Positions 5,357 to 16,200 of a DNA stretch of 31,718 nt are shown here, in pieces (the first letter of the stretch is position 1; the number at the start of each line of letters is the position of its first letter). A model generated the notes under the pieces. The model was not told the DNA's origin, made no database searches, and saw only the letters and a program-made list of their open reading frames with translations. Position numbers and translations under genes: made by a program. This DNA comes from Gp6-AA40 sp050742535 (GTDB taxonomy: Bacteria; Acidobacteriota; Vicinamibacteria; Vicinamibacterales; UBA2999), in contig JBOGIQ010000025.1 in assembly GCA_050742535.1 (NCBI GenBank), positions 1 to 31,718 on the forward strand, read 5' to 3'.

Positions 5357-7108
5357 ATGGCCCACTTTCGCGAAGGCGCGCGCGGCATCCTCATCACCGA
5401 TCTCCGGAAGCATTTCTCGTTGTCGACGCACGTCGACCCGTGGTTGGACGCCTTCGAAACCGAGCTGAGAGACAGGGTCAAGGACCACCAGGAGAAGAAG
5501 GGGCAGGCCAAGACGGGTCTCGTGGATGAAGCGCTCTACAAGGAGCTGACCGGGAAGGACTGGCCGGACGAGTTCAATCGCGCGTTGATGATTGTCGGCG
5601 CGATCGAGGGGCATGGCTACTTCACCACGTTCAACGGCAACAGGGACGGCGCGGGCGTCACGGCCGGCATCGTCGGGTTCACGGCGAAGTTCGGATCGCT
5701 CTTCCGCGTGCTCGACGCCATCGACGCGCAGGTGCGCGAGGCGGCGCTCGTCGCCTGTGGCGCCACGGCGGACGAGACGAAGGAACTGGGAGAGCTCCTC
5801 GCGCTCAAGAACACCACGGGCGACGAGGCGGCGGCCGAGCGCGTGGATCGGACCGTCGCGCTGATGTGCGACGCGACCGCGAAGCACGTCACCGCGAAAT
5901 GGACCGGATTCCTGAGGGATGTCTTGAAGTCGCCAAGCGGCATGGCCGCGCAGTCCGTACGAGCGCGGGAGGAGTACTTCAAACGAGCCCAGAAAGCCGC
6001 GACGGACCATCACATCGAGAGCGAGTTCGGCAGGGCGCTCGCATTCAGCATCCTGATCCAGGGCGGCAGCCTGTCGCTGAAGGAGCCGCAGGTCGGCGGC
6101 ACCGAGCGCGAACGACGGTTTCAGACCGCCGCGCGACGATCGTCGACTGTTCCGGTGAAGGTCAAAGCGAACTTCGAGGGACGCCACTTCAGCCTCGCGA
6201 AGGGCCTCGGCTCACCGAACGCGGTGCCCATCGATCTGACCGCCTGGGGATTGACCGATCCCGATGCCACCCCGCCGTCGCAAACTCGCCTCCTCGGCAT
6301 CAGCCTGTCGAAGGCGCGGGCGCTCGCCGAGTTCCCCGTCTTCGAGGCGGCCGCGAAGGCCGCCGGCATCTTCGATTCGGTGGAGAGCGTCGCGGATCTC
6401 TCGGGGTCGTGGCGGAGCGAGTTCAAGTTCACCAAGACGAAGGCCGACGTCCGCAGTTATTCGATCGCGTTGCTCGCCACGCGCGACGAGTCGCCTGTCT
6501 CCGTCCTGGTGCTCGGCGGCAGCAAGTCGGCCGCGGCGTCGCTCTCGGCTCGCGGGATGACGGTCGGGCTTCGCGCGACGAGGGCACTCACCTGGTGGGG
6601 AACCGACCTGTCGCTGCCGTTCGCGCCGTCGATGCGGAACGGCCTGGTCATCCTCTTCTGCCCGGGCGGCATCGCGCGCGTCGACTCGTTCGCCCGGCGC
6701 GTGCACGAGCTCATTCGCCTGCTCAACGACTCGCCGCCGCTCGTGCTCGGCTGGTTCGGGGGGCCGGAGTTTCCGGGGCCGAAGGCCTCGAGCTGCGCGA
6801 CGCCGTTCTTCGCCGAGATCAAAGCGCGTCTGGCCGCCCAGCAGACACTCCCGCAGCTGATCGACACGAACCCGGTGGCGGTCATCAACGCGTGGGGGAA
6901 GGCCTGCCATGCGTTCTCGACGGATCCGAAGTACGCCGCGCTCTGGCGCCGGACCGTCTCGAAGAAGCAGAAAGACAAGAAGACCGGCAACACCATCACG
7001 ACCACGACCGTCGTCGCGGCCTGCGCGGCGATCGCGCCCGATGGAGTGATGTGGCGCGCGGTTGAAACGCCGTCCGGTGACACCTTCATGGAACGGGTCC
7101 CGTCATGA
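5357..7108 (+). CDS. Large-locus protein A: GH46 chitosanase/lysozyme-like domain protein
   Basis: A 583-aa protein starting at an ATG preceded by GAGG at 7-nt spacing. Residues 78-120 read MIVGAIEGHGYFTTFNGNRD then GAGVTAGIVGFTAKFGSLF. This matches the GH46 chitosanase active-site signature: Glu, then Tyr, then D-G-x-G-x-T-x-G-[IV]-[IV]-G-F. E84 would be the general acid and D97 the second catalytic residue; GH46 enzymes usually have R where this has A99. A later block, FGRALAFSILIQGGSLSLK (224-242), may be the rest of the lysozyme-like fold. The C-terminal half (about 265-583), with RATRALTWWGTDLSLPF and VRGxx-free segments such as LNDSPPLVLGWFGGPEF, is not recognised. No signal peptide or membrane helix is evident. 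The gene overlaps the next by ATGA, so translation is probably coupled. Substrate could be chitosan-like polymer or peptidoglycan; unproven. Confidence 0.6.
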   Translation: MAHFREGARGILITDLRKHFSLSTHVDPWLDAFETELRDRVKDHQEKKGQAKTGLVDEALYKELTGKDWPDEFNRALMIVGAIEGHGYFTTFNGNRDGAGVTAGIVGFTAKFGSLFRVLDAIDAQVREAALVACGATADETKELGELLALKNTTGDEAAAERVDRTVALMCDATAKHVTAKWTGFLRDVLKSPSGMAAQSVRAREEYFKRAQKAATDHHIESEFGRALAFSILIQGGSLSLKEPQVGGTERERRFQTAARRSSTVPVKVKANFEGRHFSLAKGLGSPNAVPIDLTAWGLTDPDATPPSQTRLLGISLSKARALAEFPVFEAAAKAAGIFDSVESVADLSGSWRSEFKFTKTKADVRSYSIALLATRDESPVSVLVLGGSKSAAASLSARGMTVGLRATRALTWWGTDLSLPFAPSMRNGLVILFCPGGIARVDSFARRVHELIRLLNDSPPLVLGWFGGPEFPGPKASSCATPFFAEIKARLAAQQTLPQLIDTNPVAVINAWGKACHAFSTDPKYAALWRRTVSKKQKDKKTGNTITTTTVVAACAAIAPDGVMWRAVETPSGDTFMERVPS

Positions 7109-10100
7109 AGCAGCTGCTCCTGACGATCAACGGAGAGGCCGTCGCGCGCGTCCGCGGCGACGACCTGAAGCAACGCACCGGCGGCGGCACCGCGCCGCTG
7201 CAGTGGCTCGCCTTTTCCAGCCTCGATCTGCGGGTAGGCGCCGATTGGCTGCACGCCGACGTCGAGACGTCGATCCCCAAAGAGGATCAGGCGCCCCTCG
7301 ACATCGGGATGCTGCATGACGAGGATCGGCGGACATCGAGCCTGGTGTTCGACGGCGCCTCTGGCTCGAACAGGCCCGGGGAGTGGGAGATCATCCCCGC
7401 GCGACCCGGCGTGGTCTTTCGATTCTTCTGGAGGAACCCGCTCACCCCTGGCCACAAAGGCGTCTGGATTCGCCTGACGTTCAGGCGCGACGACAAGACC
7501 TGGGTCATCACGAACGCCGACACCGCACGCGAGCCAGCAGTCTGGTCGTGGAGCACGAAGGGCGCGAGCTGGAAGGGAACCGCGCTGCTGTCGTCGATGC
7601 CGCAGCAGCGGCCGCCGTCCGAGCTGCCGGCGCTGTTGAGCCAGTTCGAATACGTGAACGACGACGGAAGCGGGTGCCGTCTGCTGACGAAGCAGGCGCC
7701 TGGCTGGCTGGTGGATGTCTCGAGCGGATCGGAGCTGCGCAAGGGGTATCGCCTCGGCTTCCTCGAACGCGACGGGGACGGGATTCGGCCGCTCGTCGCA
7801 TCCTTTGAGGCGTCGAAAGGTCCGTATGCCGTCAACCTCGCCATCTTCGACGAAGGCGTCTCGGCCTCGACGCTGGATTGCGGCGGCGTCACGCTCACCT
7901 GCGCGCGCAAAAGCTCCGGCCCCGGCTTCGTGCTCGAGTGGAGCCGCGTCGGATCCGGACAGCCTCCCGGCGCCGAGGAACCCGAACGCCTGTCGCTGAA
8001 CACGATCTACGGCTGCCTCGCGCGTCACTACGCCCTCGGCATGGCGGCCGCGCGCAGCCGCAACCGCCTCAGCTTCGCGCCGACGTCGCTGTACGCCGAC
8101 ACGGTTCGTCTACACTTCGACGTCGCGAGCGCCTCGACGACGCTGCGGTCCGTGCTCGTCGATCCCAAGACGCGGGTTACCTGGGTGACGGGAGCCGCGG
8201 CCGCCACTGCATCGCAGCGGGTCTCACTGGTGTTCTCGCAGGCGCTCGTCAGTTCCGAGCAGTCGTCGAACGCGTCACCCGCACTCCTCGCGCCGTCCCT
8301 TCGAGCGGTGATGGCGCAGGCCGATCCGCCTTCCCACTATCTGACGCTGGTCAGCGACCAGGCTGAAGGCGGCCTGGGCGAGTGGGTCGTCAACGGCGTC
8401 CTCATCGCGGTGGACGGGTTGGCCACGGCGCAGCTGCGACTCGCGCGCGCCGGCGACCGGCGGCCGTATGGGCAACCACCGGTTGCCGTCGATCTCGCGC
8501 TGCTGTTCCCGTCCGCGACGCTCACTCCGGCCAGCGACGATCCCGAGATCGGCTTCGAGGTGCTCTCGTCGTGGCTGAAGCGGGAGCGGCCGATCGTCAT
8601 CGATCTCCGTGACGAGAACCCGAAGGTGGCCGTCACGATCCGCGAGTTCGCGAACGCGTCGCAGAGCCGCGTCCTCCGCATCGCCGCACGCAGTCTCGGT
8701 TCGGAGCGGCACGACGTGGACGCCGTCGTCCTCGATCCGAGCCCGTTCACGGTGGCGCGCGTCGTCAGCCGCACCGACGTCGAGCCGAACGGCCTGCTGG
8801 CCGAGTACACCGACGACAGCGATCAGGCGCCCGAGTGGACGTTCGCCAGCACCGAGGGCGACATGACCGCGGTGCTGCCGCCACAGGTCATCGGCGAGGA
8901 GATGATCAAGGGCATCCTCCACATCGGCAAGGAGGCCGTGCCGTTCACGGATCGGCCCTTCGATTTCCGGCTGAGCCCGCCGGCCACGCTGCTGCTCGAT
9001 CGCACCGACATCGACACCGCTCGGACCACGGCGCCGTGGTCGCTGCGCCGGCTGCTCGGGCAACGTCCCGGCGTGGTCGGCACGAAGCTGACAGCCGCCG
9101 AGTTCGAGCTGCTCTACGGCCTGCTCTCGCGAATCAAGGACGTGCCCGGCCTGCGCATCGCGGAGCTCGACGCACTCGTCGGGCGCATGCCGTTTCCCGA
9201 CGTCTTCCTCGACATCCTGCGCGCATCGGCTGCAGCCGGAGCATCGCCGTCGCCGGTCGAGACTCTGCGGGCCACCTACTGCGCGAGCGTGGCCGGTCAC
9301 ATCCGCGCGATGCTCTATCGTCCGAGCTGGTGGCCGGTGTTTCGCGACTTCACGGCGCGCCGTCAGCCGATCATCACTGGCGAAGGCGTCGACGGCGTGC
9401 TGCGCCCCACGCGAGCGACAGCCAATCCCTTCGCCATCGACAAGTTTCACGACTTCAAGACCAGGCCCGGCTCGCCGCTTCGTGGAGGCGTCGACTGGCC
9501 GTTTCAGTCGCCGAATGTCTACGACGAGCTCGTCGGCGACCCTGCGACGAGCAGCCTGACGCTCGAGGGGCTGGCGTTCGGCAGCCTCGGCGGTTCGGGC
9601 AAGCAGACCGCGGAGTTCAACAACGGCAAGACGCTCATCATCAGCGAGACGACGCAGGGGCGACTCGACTCGGTGACGGTGATCAGGATTGGCCGCATCG
9701 CGATGCTCTGGAATCGCGCGCGGCACGTGATCGTCTACGAACGCAGCACCAGGCGAGCGCCTCGCTACGCGCTCGGCCAGGATGACGGAATCGACACGTG
9801 GGAGACGCAGTCTGCCGACTTCGATGGCATGGCCGCCTTGCGCAAGGTGCGCGAGTACGTCGAGATCACCGAGCAGAAGCGCGCCTACCCTGACTCGCCA
9901 GCGACGCGGCCGATTGCCGGTCCGTTGAAGGCCAGCTTCTTCGAGACCACGATCATTCCCGTCAAGTCCACGTGGGGACGCGACGTGCCGTCCGGCTTCG
10001 TGATCGCGCTCCGCGGTCCGCTTCTCGACGCCGAAGCGCGTTTCTTCCCGTTCCCGAAGATCTTCCTCAAGAACGCGCGGGCGCGCGCCAAGGGCGAAGG

Positions 10101-13100
10101 CACGGTCGATCACCAGCTGAGGCGGCCGTCGGAGCTCCTGTTTTACACGTCCACGCGCCGCGAGGACGGCGGCGACACGGACCAGTGGCCGCCCGTCCCC
10201 GACATCGATTTCCCGATCGTCCGGCTCGAACCACCGCGGACGCTCCCGTTCGCGTCACGTTTCACCCGCTCGCGGCAGCAGCCTGACGCACGCGGCGCCG
10301 ACTTCGGCCAGGACCGCTTCACCGTCACGCTCGACGCGCCGGAGGAAGCCGTCGATCTGATGCACGGCCGACTCTCCGAAGGCATCGACGCGAGGGTGAG
10401 TTCGATGAGCCTCGCGCGGGGACGTCTCGCGCCGGACGCAGCGGCCCAGATGCAGGACGTCGCGAAGCGGACGGCCGTGCCGATGGCCGACGCGCACGCG
10501 CGCGTCCATGACGGACTGGGCGAGCTTCGTCTGCAGATCGCCCAGGCGGCACGCGACAGCGACGGCACGCTCGGCAGCCTCGGGTCTTTTGCGTCCGAGG
10601 CGAGGCAGCTCGTCGGCGAGCTGAAGAGCACGACGGCCTCCCTCGCCACGACCCTCCACGGACTGCCCGCCTCCGACTGGACGAAGGAACAGGATCGCTG
10701 GAACGAGCGCTTCCAGGCGAACCGCAAGAGTCAGGTCGAGGCGTGGACGCAGCAACTCAACCTCTCGCGCGTGCCGTCTTCCGACATCACGCGTCTCGGA
10801 CGCTCCGCCCTCGACGGCGTGTTCCAGCAGATTCGCCAGCGCGTGGATGACGTGGGATTCCTGCCGCTCGCAGCCTTGAAGCAGATCGACGCGGCCGAGG
10901 AGGCGCTGCGCCGCCGGCTCGAACGGCTGGCTGACGAGTCGGCGACGGCCTTCGACGCCGCGCTGGACGCCGTGGCGGCACGGTACCGAGAGATGGTCCA
11001 GACCGACGAGGACGTCGTCAGCGACGGCCTGGCCGCGCTGCAACTCGATCTCGACGCGGCCCTGGAACGGCTGCAGGCGGCGCTCGCGCGGGCCGACGGC
11101 GACGCGCTCGCCCATCTCACCGACGACCTCGGCCGCTGGTTCAACGCGGGCGGCACGGGCGTCATCGAGACCGTGAGTCGCGCGCTCACGCAGGCCGTCG
11201 CAGACCTGCGCTTTCTCGTCGACGCCGTCGCCGCGTCGATCCCTCCGCTCGACATCGAAGAACCGGACTGGGAGCACCTCAAAGCGGCCGTCAGGGACAC
11301 GCTCGACGCCTTCGCCGAGACCGCGGCCATCGTCGTCGCCGACATCGTGGCGCCGCTGCGGGGCGAGATCGAGAAGCTGTTCGACGCCGCGAGCGGACGC
11401 CTGCAGGCCCTCGAGGACTCGCTGGACGCGATCGACGCCGCCTACACGAAGGCGCTCGCCGATTTGGAGAAGAGCGGAACACAGGCGCTCACCGACTTCC
11501 TCGCAGCAGCAGATACGCAACTGCAAGGCATCGGCGGCAAGTTGAAGACGGCGCTCGGCGATCTGCAGAAGACCGCCTGGGGCGCCGTCCCCGGCGTCTT
11601 CGATCATGCGAAGACTCTCGGGCCGACGGCGGCTGCCGGCTTCGATTCTCTGCTCGAGGCGCTGGATCCCGCGCTTCCGCTCGCCGAGGTCGAGCAGGCG
11701 ATCGCGTCGGGCGCCAAGATCGTTGCCGACGCCATCGAAGGCACGGCGCGCCAGGTGGACGACGCCGTCGCCGGCGAGCTGCAGAAGATCACCGGCGGGG
11801 TGGAAGCCTCCGCCAATGCGATCGGCCTCGAGCTGACTCGCGTACTCGCCACTGGACCCGTCAACGACACGATCGGCTGTACCCGCGACCGGCTCGGCTA
11901 CTACTACGACGCCGCCCGGGAGGCACTCGACGTCACGCACGCGACAGCGCTCTTCAACGAACTCGGCGAATCCGTCCTCAACTCGTTGAGCACGGACCTG
12001 CCGTTCGACAAGATCCGCGACCGGCTGCTGCCGCAGCTGAAGGACCTCGACTTCTCCGCGCTGCTGCCCGACTTCGGTGGCTTGAAGCTCGAGCACCTGT
12101 TTCCTGACCTCCTGGCGCCGAACGACGGCGGAGAGAACGACTGGGTGCGGATCCGCCACGGGTTCGACAAGGATCGGCTCACCGCGTTCGCTGACGTGGA
12201 CGTCGACAAGGTGATCGAGGGGACGCCCGACGTCTTCGTGCTGCCGCCGATTTCCCTCAAGCTGCGCCAGCCGCACTTCCTGGCGAGCAGCCGACTGGAG
12301 ATCTCGGCGGATGGCGGGAAGACCCAGGCGACGAAAGCCGCGCTCTCGGCGGACTGGATGCTGTGCCTCTCGGACAGCCCCGTCGTCACGCTTCGGGACG
12401 CGACGCTGCGCTACGACGGCGGCGGCGGCTTCGCGTTCGACGTGGATGCCGAGCGCGTCGAGCTTGCGCCGGAGCTGCGGTTTCTGACCGAAGCGCTGGC
12501 GGATCTCCTCCCGCAGGAGGAAGGGCTCACGCTCACGCCCGTCATGCCCGCGGGCATTCGCGCGGAGCTGTCTCTTCCGCTGCCCGATCTCACGACCGGC
12601 GCGTTCACGCTGACGAGCCTGACGCTGCACGCCTTCATGGAGCTGCTCATCGCCGACGGCTTCGAGGTGCGCACCGGCTGCTGGCTGAGCAAGCCGCAGC
12701 GGCCCTTCGGCCTTGCCATCCTGTTCCTCGGAGGCGGCGGCTGGGTCGGCGTCGAGGTGAGCTACCGTCCGCCGGCTCGCTTCGAGTCGCGCGTCAGCAT
12801 CGGCATCAGCGCGGGCGCCTTCGTGGCGGTCAACTTCGGCGTCGCGTTCGGCAGCGCAGGGATCCTGTTCACGGTCGGCGTGGACTTCTATCGCGACTGG
12901 CAGACGCAATCGGGGCGGACGCTGATCACCCTGGGGATTCTCGTCTGGGGCGAGTTCTCGATCCTCGGGATCGCGAGTGCGTCGCTCCGGCTGATGCTGT
13001 CGGTCACCTACGACGGCAGCACCGGCAGCATGTTCGGCACCGGCCGCGTGGAGGTGAGCATCAAGATCTGCTGGTGCTTCACGCTGCGTGTGAGCACGAC

Positions 13101-13221
13101 CGTTCGGCAGCAGTTCGCCGGGAGCTCCCAGAAGCGCGCCGCCGCGCTGGCCGCGCCAGCGGGCGGGCGGGATGTCTACGACAAGGCCGTCAGGGCCATT
13201 CACAGCAACATCGCGGTCTAG
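7105..13221 (+). CDS. Large-locus protein B: giant beta / helical / beta protein
   Basis: A 2038-aa protein whose ATG overlaps the preceding stop (ATGA). Three regions are visible. Residues 1 to about 1080 are beta-rich and unrecognised; they include a conserved-looking block near 830-890 with LEGLAFGSLGGSGKQTAEFN and RIGRIAMLWNRARHVIVYER. Residues about 1083-1660 are almost entirely Ala/Leu/Asp/Glu-rich amphipathic helix, e.g. AALQLDLDAALERLQAALAR, suggesting long coiled coils or helical bundles. Residues about 1690-2010 are beta-rich and strongly hydrophobic: RPFGLAILFLGGGGWVGVEV (near 1866), AGAFVAVNFGVAFGSAGILF (near 1903), ILVWGEFSILGIASASLRLM, then GTGRVEVSIKICWCFTLRVS. This last module parallels one in the 1168-aa protein of the opposite operon. 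No signal peptide is seen. Probably structural; function unknown. Confidence 0.6.
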   Translation: MKQLLLTINGEAVARVRGDDLKQRTGGGTAPLQWLAFSSLDLRVGADWLHADVETSIPKEDQAPLDIGMLHDEDRRTSSLVFDGASGSNRPGEWEIIPARPGVVFRFFWRNPLTPGHKGVWIRLTFRRDDKTWVITNADTAREPAVWSWSTKGASWKGTALLSSMPQQRPPSELPALLSQFEYVNDDGSGCRLLTKQAPGWLVDVSSGSELRKGYRLGFLERDGDGIRPLVASFEASKGPYAVNLAIFDEGVSASTLDCGGVTLTCARKSSGPGFVLEWSRVGSGQPPGAEEPERLSLNTIYGCLARHYALGMAAARSRNRLSFAPTSLYADTVRLHFDVASASTTLRSVLVDPKTRVTWVTGAAAATASQRVSLVFSQALVSSEQSSNASPALLAPSLRAVMAQADPPSHYLTLVSDQAEGGLGEWVVNGVLIAVDGLATAQLRLARAGDRRPYGQPPVAVDLALLFPSATLTPASDDPEIGFEVLSSWLKRERPIVIDLRDENPKVAVTIREFANASQSRVLRIAARSLGSERHDVDAVVLDPSPFTVARVVSRTDVEPNGLLAEYTDDSDQAPEWTFASTEGDMTAVLPPQVIGEEMIKGILHIGKEAVPFTDRPFDFRLSPPATLLLDRTDIDTARTTAPWSLRRLLGQRPGVVGTKLTAAEFELLYGLLSRIKDVPGLRIAELDALVGRMPFPDVFLDILRASAAAGASPSPVETLRATYCASVAGHIRAMLYRPSWWPVFRDFTARRQPIITGEGVDGVLRPTRATANPFAIDKFHDFKTRPGSPLRGGVDWPFQSPNVYDELVGDPATSSLTLEGLAFGSLGGSGKQTAEFNNGKTLIISETTQGRLDSVTVIRIGRIAMLWNRARHVIVYERSTRRAPRYALGQDDGIDTWETQSADFDGMAALRKVREYVEITEQKRAYPDSPATRPIAGPLKASFFETTIIPVKSTWGRDVPSGFVIALRGPLLDAEARFFPFPKIFLKNARARAKGEGTVDHQLRRPSELLFYTSTRREDGGDTDQWPPVPDIDFPIVRLEPPRTLPFASRFTRSRQQPDARGADFGQDRFTVTLDAPEEAVDLMHGRLSEGIDARVSSMSLARGRLAPDAAAQMQDVAKRTAVPMADAHARVHDGLGELRLQIAQAARDSDGTLGSLGSFASEARQLVGELKSTTASLATTLHGLPASDWTKEQDRWNERFQANRKSQVEAWTQQLNLSRVPSSDITRLGRSALDGVFQQIRQRVDDVGFLPLAALKQIDAAEEALRRRLERLADESATAFDAALDAVAARYREMVQTDEDVVSDGLAALQLDLDAALERLQAALARADGDALAHLTDDLGRWFNAGGTGVIETVSRALTQAVADLRFLVDAVAASIPPLDIEEPDWEHLKAAVRDTLDAFAETAAIVVADIVAPLRGEIEKLFDAASGRLQALEDSLDAIDAAYTKALADLEKSGTQALTDFLAAADTQLQGIGGKLKTALGDLQKTAWGAVPGVFDHAKTLGPTAAAGFDSLLEALDPALPLAEVEQAIASGAKIVADAIEGTARQVDDAVAGELQKITGGVEASANAIGLELTRVLATGPVNDTIGCTRDRLGYYYDAAREALDVTHATALFNELGESVLNSLSTDLPFDKIRDRLLPQLKDLDFSALLPDFGGLKLEHLFPDLLAPNDGGENDWVRIRHGFDKDRLTAFADVDVDKVIEGTPDVFVLPPISLKLRQPHFLASSRLEISADGGKTQATKAALSADWMLCLSDSPVVTLRDATLRYDGGGGFAFDVDAERVELAPELRFLTEALADLLPQEEGLTLTPVMPAGIRAELSLPLPDLTTGAFTLTSLTLHAFMELLIADGFEVRTGCWLSKPQRPFGLAILFLGGGGWVGVEVSYRPPARFESRVSIGISAGAFVAVNFGVAFGSAGILFTVGVDFYRDWQTQSGRTLITLGILVWGEFSILGIASASLRLMLSVTYDGSTGSMFGTGRVEVSIKICWCFTLRVSTTVRQQFAGSSQKRAAALAAPAGGRDVYDKAVRAIHSNIAV

Positions 13222-13229
13222 AGGCGAAC

Positions 13230-16200
13230 ATGGCCGACATCCTGTTGAACCTGACCATCCTGCCCGTTGGCCCCCGACGCGCCTTCGAGGTCAAGACGGA
13301 CGCCGTCTGGCGCTTCGCGCTGCAGGTCGCCGTCGCGTTTCAGGGCGAGCCCAAGGACGGCAAGGAACGTGCGGCGTGGGCGCGCGCGATGCTGCCGGCG
13401 ATCGCGCTGGACGCAAAGTCGCCGCTCAAGCTGTCGTGGGCGATCTTCCGATCCGACGCGCCGCTCGTGCGTGGAGACGTGAACGAGGCGCGCATGGAAG
13501 GCGGCGTCACGCTCACCAACGGCGCGAAGCTCGACGAGCGGCTGGAGCAGCAGTACTGGCCCGACTTCGTCGTGAAGACCAACGAGCCGCCACGAGTGTT
13601 CGGCGTGTCGACGAGCGGCCGGCCCGACGAGACGTCACAGGCCGTCATGCTGCTGCCCGCCGTGCTGCCCTCGGCGGGCGGCGCGGTCCCACATCTCGCC
13701 AGCGCGACGATCAAGGCCACGTGGTATTTCGATATCACGCTCGACGCCGACCAGGCTGGAAAGATCCGAACAGCGCTTGCGGACGACGACCTTCAGGTCG
13801 GCATCGCCGCATGGCCGCAGCGCTTCCTCGACACACGCACCGACCCGGCGCAGGCGCACACGGTCTTGAAGGACCCATGGGACTTCCGGCCGGACCAGAT
13901 GCTCGGCATCCGGTACGGAGAACCCATGTCGGATGTCTCCGCCGTGCGGGCGCAGACACTGCGCTTCTCCGTCCACAAACTCGTGGCCACGCCGGAGCCC
14001 GTGCTGAAGGACTACTGGTTCCGCACCATCGACAGCCGTCTCGACACGCTCGCGGAAGTGCACACGCTCGCCGAAGAGGCGCTTCGGCCAGCCGCACTCG
14101 TCGGCTACCTGACGCCGGCCGTCGTGATCGCCGCCGGGATTGCGCGGCCCGCGAGCACGGATCCCGCAGCGGACGCGCGGTTGTTCCTGACGATCGCCCG
14201 CAAGTTGTTCGCCGAGGACCGCGCGATCGATCCGGCCGGCCCTGCGCGCGTGTTGAAGGCCGCACTCGCGTCGACACTCGCGTTCACCGAGGCGCTCCGC
14301 GCCGAGATCGCTCGCGAGGCGGCCGCGTGGTGGACGCTGAAGGCCGTCGTCGATGCCGTGAACACGCAGGCGCTGCGCGAGCACGCGATCGTCGATCACC
14401 CGTGGACGAACGCGAGCCAGCCGGAGCTCCTGTTTCGCGACTTCGCGACGGTCCTCGTGCCTGGAACGATCGACGTCAAGCCTGTGCTCCCTGGAGAAGG
14501 GATCGACGTCCTGTTCGGCGAGGCGGGCAAGCGGCTGCGGCACGAAGACGCGAACGACACGGCGAACGACAGCGACCACGCTCAGATCGCCGAGCGCGGC
14601 ATCCTCGTCAGGCGGGCGCCCACGAAGGCCCGCCTGGTCCAGCAGCCGTGGTCGATCGCGACGGCCGGCGTGCTCGCGTTCGACGCGGATCATGAACTCG
14701 AGAAGCCGGAGCGCTTCTGGGGCTCGGTCATCGATCCCGGCCAGGGTGTGAACGACGAGTCCATTCCGTACGATCCCAGGCCCGTCGTGCGCGGCGTCAC
14801 GTGCGGTTTCACCAACCGCCTCGCGACGAGCGACGAGCGCTACCAGGGCGTGCCGATGATCACGCAGACGGTGGGCAGCGCCCTGCACGGCGTGAACGGC
14901 ATGGACGAGGGAGCCCCGACGCTTCCGCCGCTCCTGCCGCTCACCATGCAGCCGGTCGGACCCGTCCACCGCGACCAGATCACCGGACACACGTCCTGCC
15001 TGGTACCGCCGCTGCGATACGGTGATTGGTACCAGTTTGCCGGGTTCGTCATCGATCGCGCTGGTGGGATCCCGAGCGACCTCACGCTGCCGGCGAAAGC
15101 GCCGCTCACCTGTCACTTCGACTGGTCGTCACTCGACCCCGGACGGCTTCCGGCGCTCGACGTCATCGATGGCGCCGCGGATCAGGTGATCGCCAAACCG
15201 ATCGAGTTCCTCCGCCGCGTGCCGGTCGGCGAGGTGAACGTGCGCCCACCGGTCAATCCCAAGGCACCCGCTGCGCTGCCGGAATGGCCGGCGCTGCCGG
15301 ACGGCGTGACGCTGCGCTCCCGCGAGTGGCTGTCGTCCAGGACGCCGAAGTCCGAAAGCGTCCCCGCGCTGCTCCTGAGCGACGGTCCCGAGTTCTCACG
15401 GACGGTCCGATCGCTCAGCTTCGAGGTGAGCGCGCCAGTGCTCGACGAGCACACGGTCTCGCGATGGATGCTGCCGGCCGCGGTCGATCGCTCGGATCCC
15501 TCCCAGGTGGCGGCTGCGCGCCTCCGCATCGCGCAGGTCAGCGAGGTCGTGGCCGCCATCCACCGGTCGCGCGCGGCCCTCGACAACGACGTCGATTGGA
15601 CCGAGCAGCGCGACGTCCTCCCCTTCGATCCGGCGGTCGCCGGGATCGGCCTTCGAGCGCTCCTGGTCAACGACGCTGGCGCCGTCGCCACGTCCCAGAC
15701 GTTCCTCGATCTGGCCGCGACGATCACGGTCTCGCTTGGCGAGCGGCTTGGCGTCACCGGCAATGCCGTCAGGCTTCAGCCGGGGACGTTCATGGTGCTC
15801 GAGCTGTGCCCGCTCGTCGCCGCCGCCGACTTCGCGCGATTCGAGCGGCTCGCGATGCGTGATCTGATCGAAGAGGAGCCGTGGATCCATCCGGACGGCT
15901 CGAGCTTCATCGCGTTCGCGCCGAGCCGTGTGCTCGTCGAAGCGGCGACGGCCGCGATGCCGGCGGCGCGATCCCTCTACGACGCCCTGACGCTGTCGGT
16001 GCTCGACACAGGCGCCGTGGATGTCACGCTCGCGAGCGCGGACGGACAACCGCTGCCGGGCATGGCGTTCGTCGAGACGTTCGAGCTGCCACGGCAGCGC
16101 TGGACGTGGAGGAACCGCCCCATTCTGCTGCCCGGCGCCAGCGGATCACAGTCCGAATTGCCACGCGAGCTGTCGTCGCCGCCGGCGGCGCGCGATACGG

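Noticed and set aside
10255..13203. Very long antisense open frame (982 codons) opposite protein B, and similar long antisense frames elsewhere, e.g. 8275-10113
   Set aside because: Translations are Arg/Ala/Gly/Val/Asp-rich with no domain character, and they mirror the high GC at third codon positions of the genes opposite. They are shadows.
12363..13229. Upstream extension of protein C
   Set aside because: It overlaps protein B out of frame and is Arg/Ala-rich shadow sequence. The ATG at 13230 has a ribosome site and an 8-nt gap.
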